The notes: a model not told the origin generated them from the letters alone. A DNA stretch of 33,155 nt from Vagococcus silagei (GCF_004795745.1 NZ_SDGV01000035.1:1-33155); one strand, 5' to 3'. Counted from the first letter of the stretch, positions 7,716 to 16,953 are shown. Program-made: numbers and translations.

Positions 7716-8971
7716 TCTTTTTGCTCCTTAACTGTATACGAATACATTAATAAAATAAATGTAGTTATTGCCCAAAACCATCTTAATTGAAATAAACTAC
7801 TAGGGCTAATACTACTAAACAAGAATGCGCAAAGATATAGAACTAAGTATAAGCTTCTTTGACCCATTTCTTTACTTAATGGATTAAAGAAATTAGTAAC
7901 CGAGTTGTATAGAATTTGAATATAGCCTTTAACAAAAAATGTAAAAACAATTATTCCAGAAGATACCATAATTTCAATGAAAAAATTATGTAAATTGAAT
8001 ATACCATTAGTTGGAAATTTCGAAAAAGTCATCATTAAGTTTTCAATGTTTCCTAAACCAACTCCAAGATATTTTGAACTGCTCAAAAAATAAAAACCAT
8101 TTTTTATTAAATTTAATCTAGTAAAATTAGATTGATTATTAAAAAACTCTATAGTTCTAAAATCCGTAACACCAATATTCATAAGTATTATAGCAATACA
8201 TATTAAAATAAATAACATTAATAAAACGAAAAACAATTTAATATATTTAGATGTCATATGCTTACTTTGTAGAATCATCAACAAAACATATATAACAATA
8301 CAAGTTAATAATCCTAATAAATTACCTCTAGATTGAGTCATATATAATAAAAAAACATCAGCAAGTAACAGTATGAAAATAAAAAATTTTTTTTGCCACT
8401 TTTTTGAGGAAATAAGTAAGTAAAATAATAATATTATAAAAAACACTAAAACTGTAGCATAATTATTTGTATTATATAACGAAGAAACAGGCATTTTGTT
8501 TCTCAAATATCCTGAGATGTAAATATTATCTGTAAAAATATATTCTCCAGTAAATACTTCAATTAATCCTGCGTAAGTATGGAATATAATTGGAACTAAT
8601 AATATTTTTATACCTTTACTATACTTTTTTAACCCACTTGTATTTAATACAGCTAAAAATAATAGTATAAACATTATAAACATATTCATAATTTCAACAA
8701 GAAACATTTCTCGATTAATAAAAAATGTACTTTGAATCAAACTGTATAACATCCAAAATAAATAAAATAATAAAATGTTTCTAATTTCCTTTTCCTGTTT
8801 TAAATTGATACCATTATATATCAATAAAACTAGTGTAAAAAGACTCACAATTAAGATTAGACCAAATAACACTATGCTTGATCCTATTATAGGGATATTC
8901 CCAAGTAACATAATAGAAAATATAATATACAACAAGTAAACGTTTATCCCTTTAATATCAAACTTTTGCAT
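7712..8971 (-). CDS. wzy: Wzy-type polysaccharide polymerase
   Basis: A 419-residue integral membrane protein with about 10-12 predicted hydrophobic segments and a larger outward loop in the second half, around GVGLGNIENLMMTFSKFPTNG followed by HNFFIEI. That LHNFFIE-like stretch is typical of the O-antigen polymerase/Wzy_C family. It would polymerise lipid-linked repeats on the outer face. It has the lowest-looking GC content of the region, common for polymerases. AGGAG lies nine bases before the ATG. The family assignment rests on topology, context and the short motif; sequence identity in this family is always low. Confidence 0.83.
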   Translation of the reverse strand: MQKFDIKGINVYLLYIIFSIMLLGNIPIIGSSIVLFGLILIVSLFTLVLLIYNGINLKQEKEIRNILLFYLFWMLYSLIQSTFFINREMFLVEIMNMFIMFILLFLAVLNTSGLKKYSKGIKILLVPIIFHTYAGLIEVFTGEYIFTDNIYISGYLRNKMPVSSLYNTNNYATVLVFFIILLFYLLISSKKWQKKFFIFILLLADVFLLYMTQSRGNLLGLLTCIVIYVLLMILQSKHMTSKYIKLFFVLLMLFILICIAIILMNIGVTDFRTIEFFNNQSNFTRLNLIKNGFYFLSSSKYLGVGLGNIENLMMTFSKFPTNGIFNLHNFFIEIMVSSGIIVFTFFVKGYIQILYNSVTNFFNPLSKEMGQRSLYLVLYLCAFLFSSISPSSLFQLRWFWAITTFILLMYSYTVKEQKE

Positions 8972-8989
8972 AATTCATTTCTCCTAAAT

Positions 8990-9859
8990 CTAAAAAATAC
9001 GTATATTTTTTTTTCTAAATTTTTTTATTTCTCTTAAAAAAAATAAAATTCCTCCATGCTTTAACGAGGAACCTAACATTCCCTTTGCTTTCATAATGCT
9101 TTCTACACTTTGATTCGAATCAATTTTTTTTATATATTCAAACTGCTCAATAAATTTATCATTTCGGATTTCTAAATCTTGAATACTTCTTAATTTTGAT
9201 AAGTTGTCCATACCTTCAGTCACACAATAAACATATGCATCATCTACTTTTATTGTTTTTGCATGAGAACTTAATTTAGTCGAAAACATTACATCATTTG
9301 CAACTTTTGATCCATCAAAAAATATTTTATTCTTTTTAATCAAAGAACTTTTTATTAATTTTCCCCATGGAACCAGATATTTATACCTTAATCGATATTG
9401 AGTTTCAGCATTATTCTGTTTTAAAACATCAGCAACTAGATTATTGAATACCTCGCCACGATTTCCAGGAACTTCAGTATCTCCAGAATATTTTGTTGAT
9501 TTAACTTTAAAAAAAACTACATCGAAATTACTTTCTATATATTTATCAAAATACTTAAACGCATCACACAAAAAATAGTCGTCAGCATCAGCGAAAATCG
9601 TCCATTCTGAATTTGAATATCTTAATCCTTCATTTCTTGCTTCTCCTGCATATTTTGAATTTGATTTTAATAAAGTCACATTTCGCATATCGAGATTGAA
9701 ATCACTTACAGCTGTTTTTAATTTAGCAAAAATTTCTTGTTCGCTATTATCATCAACAATAAAAATTTCTATATCTTTTCTTCTTGGGATAGAATTCACT
9801 AATCTTATAACTTTGTCACAACTATTTTTATGAGGAATTATTACTGAATATGTATACAT
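8990..9859 (-). CDS. GT2-type glycosyltransferase (capsule)
   Basis: A GT-A fold glycosyltransferase, 289 residues from the ATG at 9859. The N-terminus YSVIIPHKNS and the IFIVDDNS stretch are classic GT2 nucleotide-binding elements; FADADDYF is the metal-binding DxD motif. The C-terminal half is less conserved and probably binds the acceptor. I chose 9859 because AGGTGA lies six bases upstream; an earlier in-frame ATG at 9904 would overlap the previous gene and has no such site. Donor and linkage are unknown. It is an inverting family. Confidence 0.86.
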   Translation of the reverse strand: MYTYSVIIPHKNSCDKVIRLVNSIPRRKDIEIFIVDDNSEQEIFAKLKTAVSDFNLDMRNVTLLKSNSKYAGEARNEGLRYSNSEWTIFADADDYFLCDAFKYFDKYIESNFDVVFFKVKSTKYSGDTEVPGNRGEVFNNLVADVLKQNNAETQYRLRYKYLVPWGKLIKSSLIKKNKIFFDGSKVANDVMFSTKLSSHAKTIKVDDAYVYCVTEGMDNLSKLRSIQDLEIRNDKFIEQFEYIKKIDSNQSVESIMKAKGMLGSSLKHGGILFFLREIKKFRKKNIRIF

Positions 9860-9867
9860 AAATTCAC

Positions 9868-11010
9868 CTACTCCATCAATTTTTCCCATTCTTTCTTTAT
9901 ACACTCTGATGAAAATCTACAATTTTGAGAAATATTTTTAGATTTTTGTCTATAGTACGTCAGCAAATCGGTATTTTTCAAAAGATAAATTAATTTTTCT
10001 TCAATAAAACTCACTATGGAACTATCAACATAATCAGACTCATACGTCTGTTTTGGATAGTTTTTTACATTCAAATTTAAAGTAAAATCTTTGTTCCAAA
10101 CTTCAAATTTTGGTGACACTAAATATCCATTTTCATGATTTAATACCATTTCAGGAATAGCATATATATCAGTACTAATGACTAATAAACCATGTTTAAT
10201 CGCCTCTAAAGTCACCAATGAAAAACTATCCATTCTTGTTGGATTAAGAAAAACATGATGCTCTCTGTATATTGTATATAATTCATCTCTAGAAAAGGAA
10301 AAATCACGTAATTTTATATTAGGATTACTATCCAAACCTTTGTTCAAATCTTCTCCTAAACTCGAAAGTTTTGTAATTACTGTTAATTTAATATTATTAA
10401 AACCTTTGTTTTTCAAATTATCAAAAACCTGAAGAAGATCTCTTCCACCTTTTAAAGTGAAATTTGAAGAAATAAAAAGACACTCTAAATTATCATAAGT
10501 TGTTTCAATCAATGACATATCATTTTTTATCAATGGATACAGCTGTTTTATTTTATTTTCATCATATATTTCAGGAGAATAGTAATTACTAAACCCTTTA
10601 AAACAAGCATCTGATATACATATTACACCTAATAAATTATCGTCAAAAAAATATTTTTTTAGTCTTTTTTTTGTAATTCTTGAATTCATTCTAGTCCCAC
10701 TGTAGTTTATCAAAGCTGTCGGATTTTCTAGAACAATATAATATGGGCGAATACTATTTTTAATAAACCTATTATATGTCACAAATATATCAAATTCCTT
10801 ATTTTCTTCTGTACTGACTTTCATTGTTGTAAAGAATCCTAAAAAATCAAAAATCGATTTATTTAAAAATCTAGAAATTTTTTCTTTATGAACATTTGCG
10901 ACTTCAAATTTTTTTTTCTTATTAACAAAGAATTCAAAATTGCTATAATTTTGAGACAATAAGTCTTGAAAAAAACCTCTATATGCTCCTATCAATTTTA
11001 CTTTCTTCAT
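9868..11010 (-). CDS. GT4-like glycosyltransferase (capsule)
   Basis: A 380-residue GT-B protein. The C-terminal half has a beta-alpha-beta donor domain with LFISSNFTLKGG, then NPTRMDSFSLVTLEAIKHG, where the E-x7-E motif appears as D-x7-E, followed by VISTDIYAIPEMV and NGYLV. The N-terminal half is divergent and Lys/Phe-rich, suggesting an unusual acceptor. Probably adds one sugar of the repeat. GAGG lies a few bases before the ATG. I cannot name the donor. Confidence 0.78.
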   Translation of the reverse strand: MKKVKLIGAYRGFFQDLLSQNYSNFEFFVNKKKKFEVANVHKEKISRFLNKSIFDFLGFFTTMKVSTEENKEFDIFVTYNRFIKNSIRPYYIVLENPTALINYSGTRMNSRITKKRLKKYFFDDNLLGVICISDACFKGFSNYYSPEIYDENKIKQLYPLIKNDMSLIETTYDNLECLFISSNFTLKGGRDLLQVFDNLKNKGFNNIKLTVITKLSSLGEDLNKGLDSNPNIKLRDFSFSRDELYTIYREHHVFLNPTRMDSFSLVTLEAIKHGLLVISTDIYAIPEMVLNHENGYLVSPKFEVWNKDFTLNLNVKNYPKQTYESDYVDSSIVSFIEEKLIYLLKNTDLLTYYRQKSKNISQNCRFSSECIKKEWEKLME

Positions 11011-11030
11011 GAACTAACCTCAAATTTTCT

Positions 11031-11768
11031 TTATTTGTAGTGTTTTAAAAATGCATTTATTCCGTAAAAAACAAAATAATATGACGTTTTAAATACACTC
11101 AATTTTTCTAAATTCCTACAATTTTTCCAGTGATTTTTTACAGCTTCAAATTTATTATTTGAAATCGAACCCTCAACTTTTCTATAAGAGGCAAGATTTT
11201 CATTTAATCCATATGCCTCAGAAATATTCTCACGTAATAACTTAGCCCAGGTCATGGAATCATGATCTTTTCTAACATTAACGATTGATACATCACCAAC
11301 TATTGATCGATTTATCATCACCGTTAACATTCCAATAATCGTATTTTTCATGTATTGATTGTAGTTTAAACTTTTTGGAACTTTTATCGGTTTAGTTTTT
11401 CCCATAATTTGATATGCTGTAAATGTAAAACCATAATTTTTTGCCTTCATAAAAGCCAATTGTTTTTCTAACTTTAACTCATTCCAAGTATCATCAGCAT
11501 CTAAAAAAGCAATAAAATCAGTTTCTGCTAGTTTTAATCCTACATTTCTTGCTTCAGCAGCACCTTTATTACTCTCTAATTTTATATAATGAATTCTTTT
11601 ATCATCTTGATATCTTTTTATTATACCTTCAGTTCCATCACTTGAACAATCATCCACTATATACCAATTCCATTTTTCATATGTTTGCTTAAGCACGCTG
11701 GTAATTGTTTCTTCAAAATAATTTTCTGAATTGTATACCGCTGTAATAATACTGATTGTGTCATTCAT
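11031..11768 (-). CDS. GT2-type glycosyltransferase, EpsE-like (capsule)
   Basis: A short GT-A glycosyltransferase of 245 residues. SIITAVYNS, YIVDDCSSDGT and FLDADDTW (DxD) are clear GT2 motifs, and the sequence resembles family-2 enzymes of 240-260 residues found directly downstream of priming transferases. Its start overlaps the end of the priming transferase gene by eight bases with AGGA eight bases upstream, so the two are probably translationally coupled. That position makes it a good candidate for the enzyme adding the second sugar. Confidence 0.86.
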   Translation of the reverse strand: MNDTISIITAVYNSENYFEETITSVLKQTYEKWNWYIVDDCSSDGTEGIIKRYQDDKRIHYIKLESNKGAAEARNVGLKLAETDFIAFLDADDTWNELKLEKQLAFMKAKNYGFTFTAYQIMGKTKPIKVPKSLNYNQYMKNTIIGMLTVMINRSIVGDVSIVNVRKDHDSMTWAKLLRENISEAYGLNENLASYRKVEGSISNNKFEAVKNHWKNCRNLEKLSVFKTSYYFVFYGINAFLKHYK

Positions 11769-12438
11769 TGCAATTATCCTTTAAAATTTTATTATATTCA
11801 AATTCACTAATTTTTTTTATTCGATACAAATAATCTCCATAATCTTCTCCGGTCTCAAAACCTTCTGTGTCGATATCTGAACGTTTTAGTACTTTTTTGA
11901 TTGTAATAAAAATAATTTTAATATCAAATAATAAAGATATTTTTTCAATATACTCTAAATCAAAATTAAATTTTTCATCCCAAGTAATATTATTTCGTCC
12001 ATTGACTTGTGCCCATCCTGTAAGACCTGGTAATACATTATGTCTTTTTTGAACTCTCTCATCCATATACCACAAATCTTTTACTAGTTGAGGTCTTGGT
12101 CCCACAATTGACATGTCACCTTTTAAAATATTTAACAATTCAGGGAGTTCATCTAAGCTTGTCGAACGTAATACTTTTCCAAATTTTGATAGTCTTTCAC
12201 TGTCTGGTAACAAATATCCATTTAAATCTCTTTCATCTGACATTGTTCTAAACTTGTACATTGAAAAAACTTGGTTATTTTTCCCAGGTCTCTCTTGTTT
12301 GAAAATTACTGGAGAACCAAGTTTAGTTTTTATAAGTAATACTATAATTAAGAATAACGGAGATAAAAGAATCAATGCAAGACCAGAAAAGATTATATCA
12401 AAAAATCTTTTTAATATATTTACGTAAAAAAACCTCAT
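11761..12438 (-). CDS. PglC-type priming phosphoglycosyl transferase
   Basis: A small monotopic phosphoglycosyl transferase of 225 residues. It has one N-terminal re-entrant membrane segment (about 12-36), then KFRTM (62-66), the catalytic Asp-Glu dyad D96-E97 in STSLDELPEL, GPRP (113-116) and PGLTGWAQVNGR. It transfers a sugar-phosphate to undecaprenyl phosphate, starting each capsule repeat. Its length equals the PglC/WcfS/EpsL short group, and the genes before it make a 4-amino-4,6-dideoxy-HexNAc nucleotide, so that sugar is the likely primer. WcaJ or CpsE-type enzymes carry an extra N-terminal membrane domain that is absent here. Confidence 0.92.
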   Translation of the reverse strand: MRFFYVNILKRFFDIIFSGLALILLSPLFLIIVLLIKTKLGSPVIFKQERPGKNNQVFSMYKFRTMSDERDLNGYLLPDSERLSKFGKVLRSTSLDELPELLNILKGDMSIVGPRPQLVKDLWYMDERVQKRHNVLPGLTGWAQVNGRNNITWDEKFNFDLEYIEKISLLFDIKIIFITIKKVLKRSDIDTEGFETGEDYGDYLYRIKKISEFEYNKILKDNCNE

Positions 12439-12441
12439 TCT

Positions 12442-13554
12442 CTATTCTCCAAACAAACTTTTTATTATTTCTATCACTCGATCTTGTTCTGCTTCAGACA
12501 TTTTTGAATCACTTGGTAAACATAAACCTTTCTCAAATAAATCCTCTGCAACTTTATCTCCTACAAAGTCGAATTCTTCAAAAATAGGTTGTAAGTGCAT
12601 TGGCTTCCACAATGGTCGTCCTTCAATATTATGCTTTTCTAATTCCTCAAGAATTATTGTAGGCGTAACTTTACCTCTCACAAGCATTGGTGACAACCAA
12701 TGATTTGAGAATTCCCACTCATTTTCATTTGGAAAAGTTATTTCAGAGATATCAGACAATCCAGCTTTATACCGAGCAAAGATTGAACGCTTTTTCGTTA
12801 CGCGATCATCTAATACTTTTAATTGTCCACGGCCGATTCCGGCTGAGATATTACTCATGCGATAATTATAACCAATCTCTGAATGTTGATAATGAGCGGC
12901 TTGGTCACGACTCTGAGTAGACCAAAAACGAACTTTTTCAGTTCGTTCAGCCTCGTTACACACAAACATCCCGCCACCTGAAGTCGTGATGATTTTATTT
13001 CCGTTAAACGAATAAATACCATAATCACCTAAAGTACCAGTATGTTTTCCTTTATAAGTTGTACCTAAACTTTCAGCGGCATCTTCAATAAGTGACACAT
13101 TGTATTTTTTACATAATGCAATAATAGGATCCATATCCGCAGACTGACCATAAAGATGGACAACGATTACTGCTTTAGGTGTATATAATTCAAAAGCTTT
13201 TGCTAAAGCTTTTGGATCCATATTCCAAGTGTCATAATCACTATCAATAAAGACTGGTTTCGCACCTTGATAGATAATTGGATTTACCGATGCTGAAAAA
13301 GTTAAAGACTGACAAAATACAATGTCACCTGCTTTTACATCTGCTGCTTTTAAAGCTAAATGAATCGCAGCTGTCCCTGAAGAGAGGGCAGCTGCGTGAT
13401 CAATCCCCACGTATTGCGCCAGTTCTTTTTCAAAACCATCCACATTTTTCCCCAATGGAGCAATCCAGTTTGTATCAAAGGCTTCTTGAACAAACTGTTC
13501 TTCAAATTTTTCATCACTCATATGTGGCGAAGATAGTAAAATTCTTTTCTCCAT
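12442..13554 (-). CDS. DegT/DnrJ/EryC1 sugar aminotransferase (PglE/EpsN-like)
   Basis: A PLP-dependent nucleotide-sugar aminotransferase of 370 residues. The Schiff-base lysine is K187 in YSFNGNKIITTSGGGM, and the cofactor-binding Asp is D158 in IEDAAES; SSGTAAIHLAL (58-68) binds the phosphate. It would transaminate the 4-keto sugar made by the dehydratase encoded 18 bases upstream, giving a UDP-4-amino-4,6-dideoxy-HexNAc. Only three bases separate it from the priming transferase. In Campylobacter (PglD) and Bacillus (EpsM) an acetyltransferase acts next, but none is present here. Close relatives make either the gluco or the galacto (AATGal) epimer; sequence alone does not say which. Confidence 0.9.
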   Translation of the reverse strand: MEKRILLSSPHMSDEKFEEQFVQEAFDTNWIAPLGKNVDGFEKELAQYVGIDHAAALSSGTAAIHLALKAADVKAGDIVFCQSLTFSASVNPIIYQGAKPVFIDSDYDTWNMDPKALAKAFELYTPKAVIVVHLYGQSADMDPIIALCKKYNVSLIEDAAESLGTTYKGKHTGTLGDYGIYSFNGNKIITTSGGGMFVCNEAERTEKVRFWSTQSRDQAAHYQHSEIGYNYRMSNISAGIGRGQLKVLDDRVTKKRSIFARYKAGLSDISEITFPNENEWEFSNHWLSPMLVRGKVTPTIILEELEKHNIEGRPLWKPMHLQPIFEEFDFVGDKVAEDLFEKGLCLPSDSKMSEAEQDRVIEIIKSLFGE

Positions 13555-13572
13555 GATTAATTCAAACCCCTT

Positions 13573-15387
13573 TTATTCCTGACTTGATGCTTTCGCAAAA
13601 CGAATTAATTCTTTCATTAATTCCTCTTCATCTTTTGGTAGTTTTTCCACTTCCGCCATGACCTCATCAAATTGGAAGCCATTAACAGTGCCGACAAATA
13701 TTTTTTCATGAACTTGCTCTTTTGCTCGTTCTTTATCAACCAATAATTCTTCATATAATTTTTCACCAGGTCGAATGCCTGTCTCAATAATCGGAATCTC
13801 AGCTTCTGTATATCCACTTAATTTAACCATTTGGCGTGCTAAATCTAGAATTTTTACGGGTTCTCCCATATCTAAAATAAAGATTTCGCCACCTTTAGCA
13901 AGTGCACCTGATTGGATTACCAACCGACTTGCTTCAGGGATCGTCATAAAATAGCGCGTCATTCTAAAATCAGTAACTGTCACAGGTCCACCCGCTGCAA
14001 TTTGATTTTTAAATAATGGAACAACACTCCCACGACTTCCCAAAACGTTCCCAAAACGAACAGCGGAGAATTTTGTCTTTCCTTCTTTGTTTAGTCCTGT
14101 CACGATCATCTCAGAAATACGTTTTGTTGCACCCATCACGTTTGGTGGATTAACAGCTTTATCAGTTGAAATCATGACAAAAGATTGAACTTCATTTTGA
14201 AGTGCAGCATAAGCAACGTTTTTAGTACCATAAATATTATTCTTAACAGCTTCACGCGGATTATACTCCATCAACGGTACATGCTTATGTGCTGCTGCAT
14301 GGTAAATAACCACTGGTTTATATTTCGCAACAACTTCATTGATACGTTCATAGTCTTGCACATCTGCAATAACAGGTACAATTTTTGTTTCCGAATTACC
14401 AAAGGTTTGGCGTAATTCTTTTTCAATTAAATAAATTGAGTTTTCACCATGGCCTAGTAAGACGATGCATTTTGGTGAAAATTGCATTACTTGGCGGCAA
14501 ATTTCAGAACCAATTGAACCACCTGCGCCTGTTACTAAGACGGTTTCATTAGTGACTTGATCTTTAATGACTTCTAAATCGAGCGACACTTCATCACGAC
14601 CTAATAAATCGACAACGTCAATATCACTTAATTTTGAAACAGCAACCTTACCTGTTGCTAATTCTTCTAATGACGGAATTTTGTTTAAAGTAATATCTAA
14701 TGGATTAACAATATCTAATAAACGTTCATACTCTTTTGGCGTCATTGATGGTATTGCAACGGTAAGCACTTCAATCTCATAACGATTCACTAGTTTAGGA
14801 ATATCATCAATCGTTCCAATTACTTTAATGCCTTGTAAGAACATGTTTAATTTATTTGGATCATCATCAATAAATCCAACGACATCTAAATTTCCCTGGC
14901 TTGAGTTTTTCTTTAATGTATTGTAAAGTAACTCGCCACCATCTCCAGCACCAATAATTAGTGCTTTTTTCTTTTCTCTTGATACTCTCCCCTTATGCAG
15001 ACCACTTTCTGCAATCACACGCCAAACAACTCGACTTGCGACTAATAACAAGATGCTAATGAAATATGCTGAAAAAAGATGCAACATATTTGCACGCTTG
15101 TATTGAAAAATGCTAAAAATAATAATTTCAATCACACTTGTTAATGTTATCGCCGTTCCTAAAGACAAGATTGCATTAAAACCACTGTATCGATTGATAC
15201 GTTTGTGGACTTGTAAAACCAACGCAAAAATTGTATAGAGCGCGAATTGTATTACAAATGAATACAAGACGAAGCGACGAGACATCGGCACGAATGAATG
15301 GATGTATAAGTAACTAATAATATTAGCAAATGCGATAATCAAAGTATCGACCCCAATCAATACCATGATCTTTTGTTTTCGATTCAC
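13573..15387 (-). CDS. Membrane UDP-HexNAc 4,6-dehydratase (PglF/EpsC/CapD family)
   Basis: A 604-residue protein with four N-terminal membrane helices (about 6-28, 40-60, 72-95, 103-124), a first Rossmann region (IIGAGDGG, 145-151) and a catalytic short-chain dehydrogenase domain from about 282. TGAGGSIGSE (286-295) binds NAD; STDK (407-410) and VMGATK (417-422, M418 and K422 in place of the usual Tyr-Lys) are the features of UDP-GlcNAc 4,6-dehydratases such as PglF. The long membrane form agrees. The start is a GTG at 15387 with GGAG about 11 bases upstream. It makes the 4-keto substrate for the DegT aminotransferase. Confidence 0.9.
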   Translation of the reverse strand: MNRKQKIMVLIGVDTLIIAFANIISYLYIHSFVPMSRRFVLYSFVIQFALYTIFALVLQVHKRINRYSGFNAILSLGTAITLTSVIEIIIFSIFQYKRANMLHLFSAYFISILLLVASRVVWRVIAESGLHKGRVSREKKKALIIGAGDGGELLYNTLKKNSSQGNLDVVGFIDDDPNKLNMFLQGIKVIGTIDDIPKLVNRYEIEVLTVAIPSMTPKEYERLLDIVNPLDITLNKIPSLEELATGKVAVSKLSDIDVVDLLGRDEVSLDLEVIKDQVTNETVLVTGAGGSIGSEICRQVMQFSPKCIVLLGHGENSIYLIEKELRQTFGNSETKIVPVIADVQDYERINEVVAKYKPVVIYHAAAHKHVPLMEYNPREAVKNNIYGTKNVAYAALQNEVQSFVMISTDKAVNPPNVMGATKRISEMIVTGLNKEGKTKFSAVRFGNVLGSRGSVVPLFKNQIAAGGPVTVTDFRMTRYFMTIPEASRLVIQSGALAKGGEIFILDMGEPVKILDLARQMVKLSGYTEAEIPIIETGIRPGEKLYEELLVDKERAKEQVHEKIFVGTVNGFQFDEVMAEVEKLPKDEEELMKELIRFAKASSQE

Positions 15388-15411
15388 TTTACATCCAACT
15401 CCTTTTTTCTC

Positions 15412-16197
15412 CTATTTTTTAAACAAACCTAATCGTTGATACCATTTCAGTTCAATCATCTCAGGCTGTAATGTATCAACCTTTTCACCACTGATAATAT
15501 TCAGTGCTGTTTTCTCGAATAATTTACGGCGATTTTCACCGTATTCTTTTTCGAGTTTTGCATATGCTTCTTGCATGTGAAACGCACGGCGCCCTTCATG
15601 GACATGGGCATCTGAAGCGATTAAGTGAACTAAATTATGTTTAATTAGCGTGTGTGATGTTTTCTCAATTTCACGGCCAAACAACCCTAACAAGCTTGCA
15701 TTGGTTAATTGAGCTAAACAGCCCATCTCGATAAAAGGAACTAAATCATTTGGTTCTTTCATAATTTGTGCATTTCGCTCCGGATGAACAATGATCGGTC
15801 GATAGCCATTGGCACATAACTCAAAAAGTACTTGCTCAGCATAGGCTGGAATGTTACTAGATGGAAACTCAATTAATAAATAAGTATCCGTCAAGTCAGC
15901 AAATAAGATATCTTGTGTTTCGACACGATAAGTAATATCAGTCGACAAACGAATTTCTTGTCCTTCAAAAAGTGTTAAAGGAATCTTACGTTTATCCAAT
16001 TCTTCTTGTAACGCTGCAACGTGCTTAATAACGTGTTCTCTAGGATTTAGATAGACACCATTATTATGATGCGGCGTACACAAAATATGTGTAATTCCTT
16101 CTTCAACAGCCGCTTCTGCCATTAAAAGTGACGCTTCTAAGTTTTGAGCACCATCATCGATGCCTGGTAAAATATGGCAATGGATATCAATTGACAT
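15412..16197 (-). CDS. cpsB: CpsB/YwqE-type protein-tyrosine phosphatase
   Basis: A 261-residue PHP-domain metal-dependent phosphatase. The N-terminal DIHCHILPGIDDG gives H6 and H8, and later metal ligands are in EGQEI, VHPERN and ASDAHV. It removes phosphate from the tyrosine tail of CpsD and so tunes capsule chain length and amount. AAGGGG lies seven bases before the ATG. Gene order cpsC-cpsD-cpsB is the lactobacillus/lactococcus arrangement rather than the pneumococcal cpsA-B-C-D one; the CpsA-type LCP protein is encoded apart at 29-30 kb. Confidence 0.93.
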   Translation of the reverse strand: MSIDIHCHILPGIDDGAQNLEASLLMAEAAVEEGITHILCTPHHNNGVYLNPREHVIKHVAALQEELDKRKIPLTLFEGQEIRLSTDITYRVETQDILFADLTDTYLLIEFPSSNIPAYAEQVLFELCANGYRPIIVHPERNAQIMKEPNDLVPFIEMGCLAQLTNASLLGLFGREIEKTSHTLIKHNLVHLIASDAHVHEGRRAFHMQEAYAKLEKEYGENRRKLFEKTALNIISGEKVDTLQPEMIELKWYQRLGLFKK

Positions 16198-16239
16198 GTG
16201 TTTTCCCCTTTCCGTGTAATAAACTTAATTTAATCTATT

Positions 16240-16929
16240 CTATGAATAGTAGTAACCGTAGCCCGCTTCTGGTGCTGAGCCGATATAAACTGTACCTAAA
16301 ACATTAGCATCCACTTGTCTTAACAAGTTAACTGCTTTCGTAAGTAATGGTTTTTCAGTCACGCCTTCTTTTACCGAAAGAATAACGCCATCGACTTGGT
16401 TACTAATGATTTGTGCATCCGTTACGTTGATTAATGGAGGCATATCAAAAATAATGAAATCATATTGTTGCTCCAATAATTCAATGACGCGACGCATACG
16501 TTGTGATGATAGTAACTCAGACGGGTTAGGTGCTTTAGGACCACTAGTCATCACTGAAAGATTCGGAATTTCCGTATCTTGTGTTACATCTTGTAATGAT
16601 AAACGACGCACACTTAAAAGAGTCGATAATCCACGTGTGTTCTCCAAGTCAAACGTAGAATGTACGACTGGGCGACGCATATCCGCATCCACTAAAAGTG
16701 TTTTCATTCCAGACTGCGCAAACGCAACTGCTAAGTTTGAAGATAAAGTTGACTTACCTTCACTTGGTCCAGAAGATGTGATAACTACACTTTTAATTGG
16801 TTTATCTGTCTGTGCAAATTTAATATTTGTTCTGACAGTCTTAAATTGTTCCGTTACAGGCGACTTTGGTGCTGCAATCGTAAAAAGTGCCGATGCTTCG
16901 GATTTTTCCATTTTTTTATTGTTTGCCAT
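16240..16929 (-). CDS. cpsD: CpsD-type bacterial tyrosine kinase
   Basis: A cytoplasmic BY-kinase of 229 residues that works with the membrane adaptor CpsC. Walker A SGPSEGKST (53-61), Walker A' LLVDADMRRP (78-87) and Walker B FIIFDMPP (158-165) are all intact. The C-terminus GYGYYYS (223-229) is the autophosphorylated tyrosine cluster, shorter than in many homologues (four Tyr). AGGGAG six bases before the ATG is a strong ribosome binding site. It lies 24 bases after cpsC and 42 bases before cpsB. Confidence 0.95.
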   Translation of the reverse strand: MANNKKMEKSEASALFTIAAPKSPVTEQFKTVRTNIKFAQTDKPIKSVVITSSGPSEGKSTLSSNLAVAFAQSGMKTLLVDADMRRPVVHSTFDLENTRGLSTLLSVRRLSLQDVTQDTEIPNLSVMTSGPKAPNPSELLSSQRMRRVIELLEQQYDFIIFDMPPLINVTDAQIISNQVDGVILSVKEGVTEKPLLTKAVNLLRQVDANVLGTVYIGSAPEAGYGYYYS

Positions 16930-16953
16930 GTTGTTCTCCCTTAACTTATGTGA

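Noticed and set aside
9005-9013. A-run near the end of a GT2 gene as a phase-variation tract
   Set aside because: Long A or T runs are common throughout this AT-rich core, and this one is only a few codons from the stop, so slippage would hardly change the protein.
9860-9904. Longer N-terminus for the GT2 gene at 8990-9859
   Set aside because: It would overlap the upstream gene by 37 bases, and the GT2 fold begins right after the ATG at 9859, which has AGGTGA upstream.
12687-13556. Plus-strand open frames opposite the DegT aminotransferase
   Set aside because: Shadow frames of a conserved PLP enzyme; no ribosome binding site and low-complexity translation.
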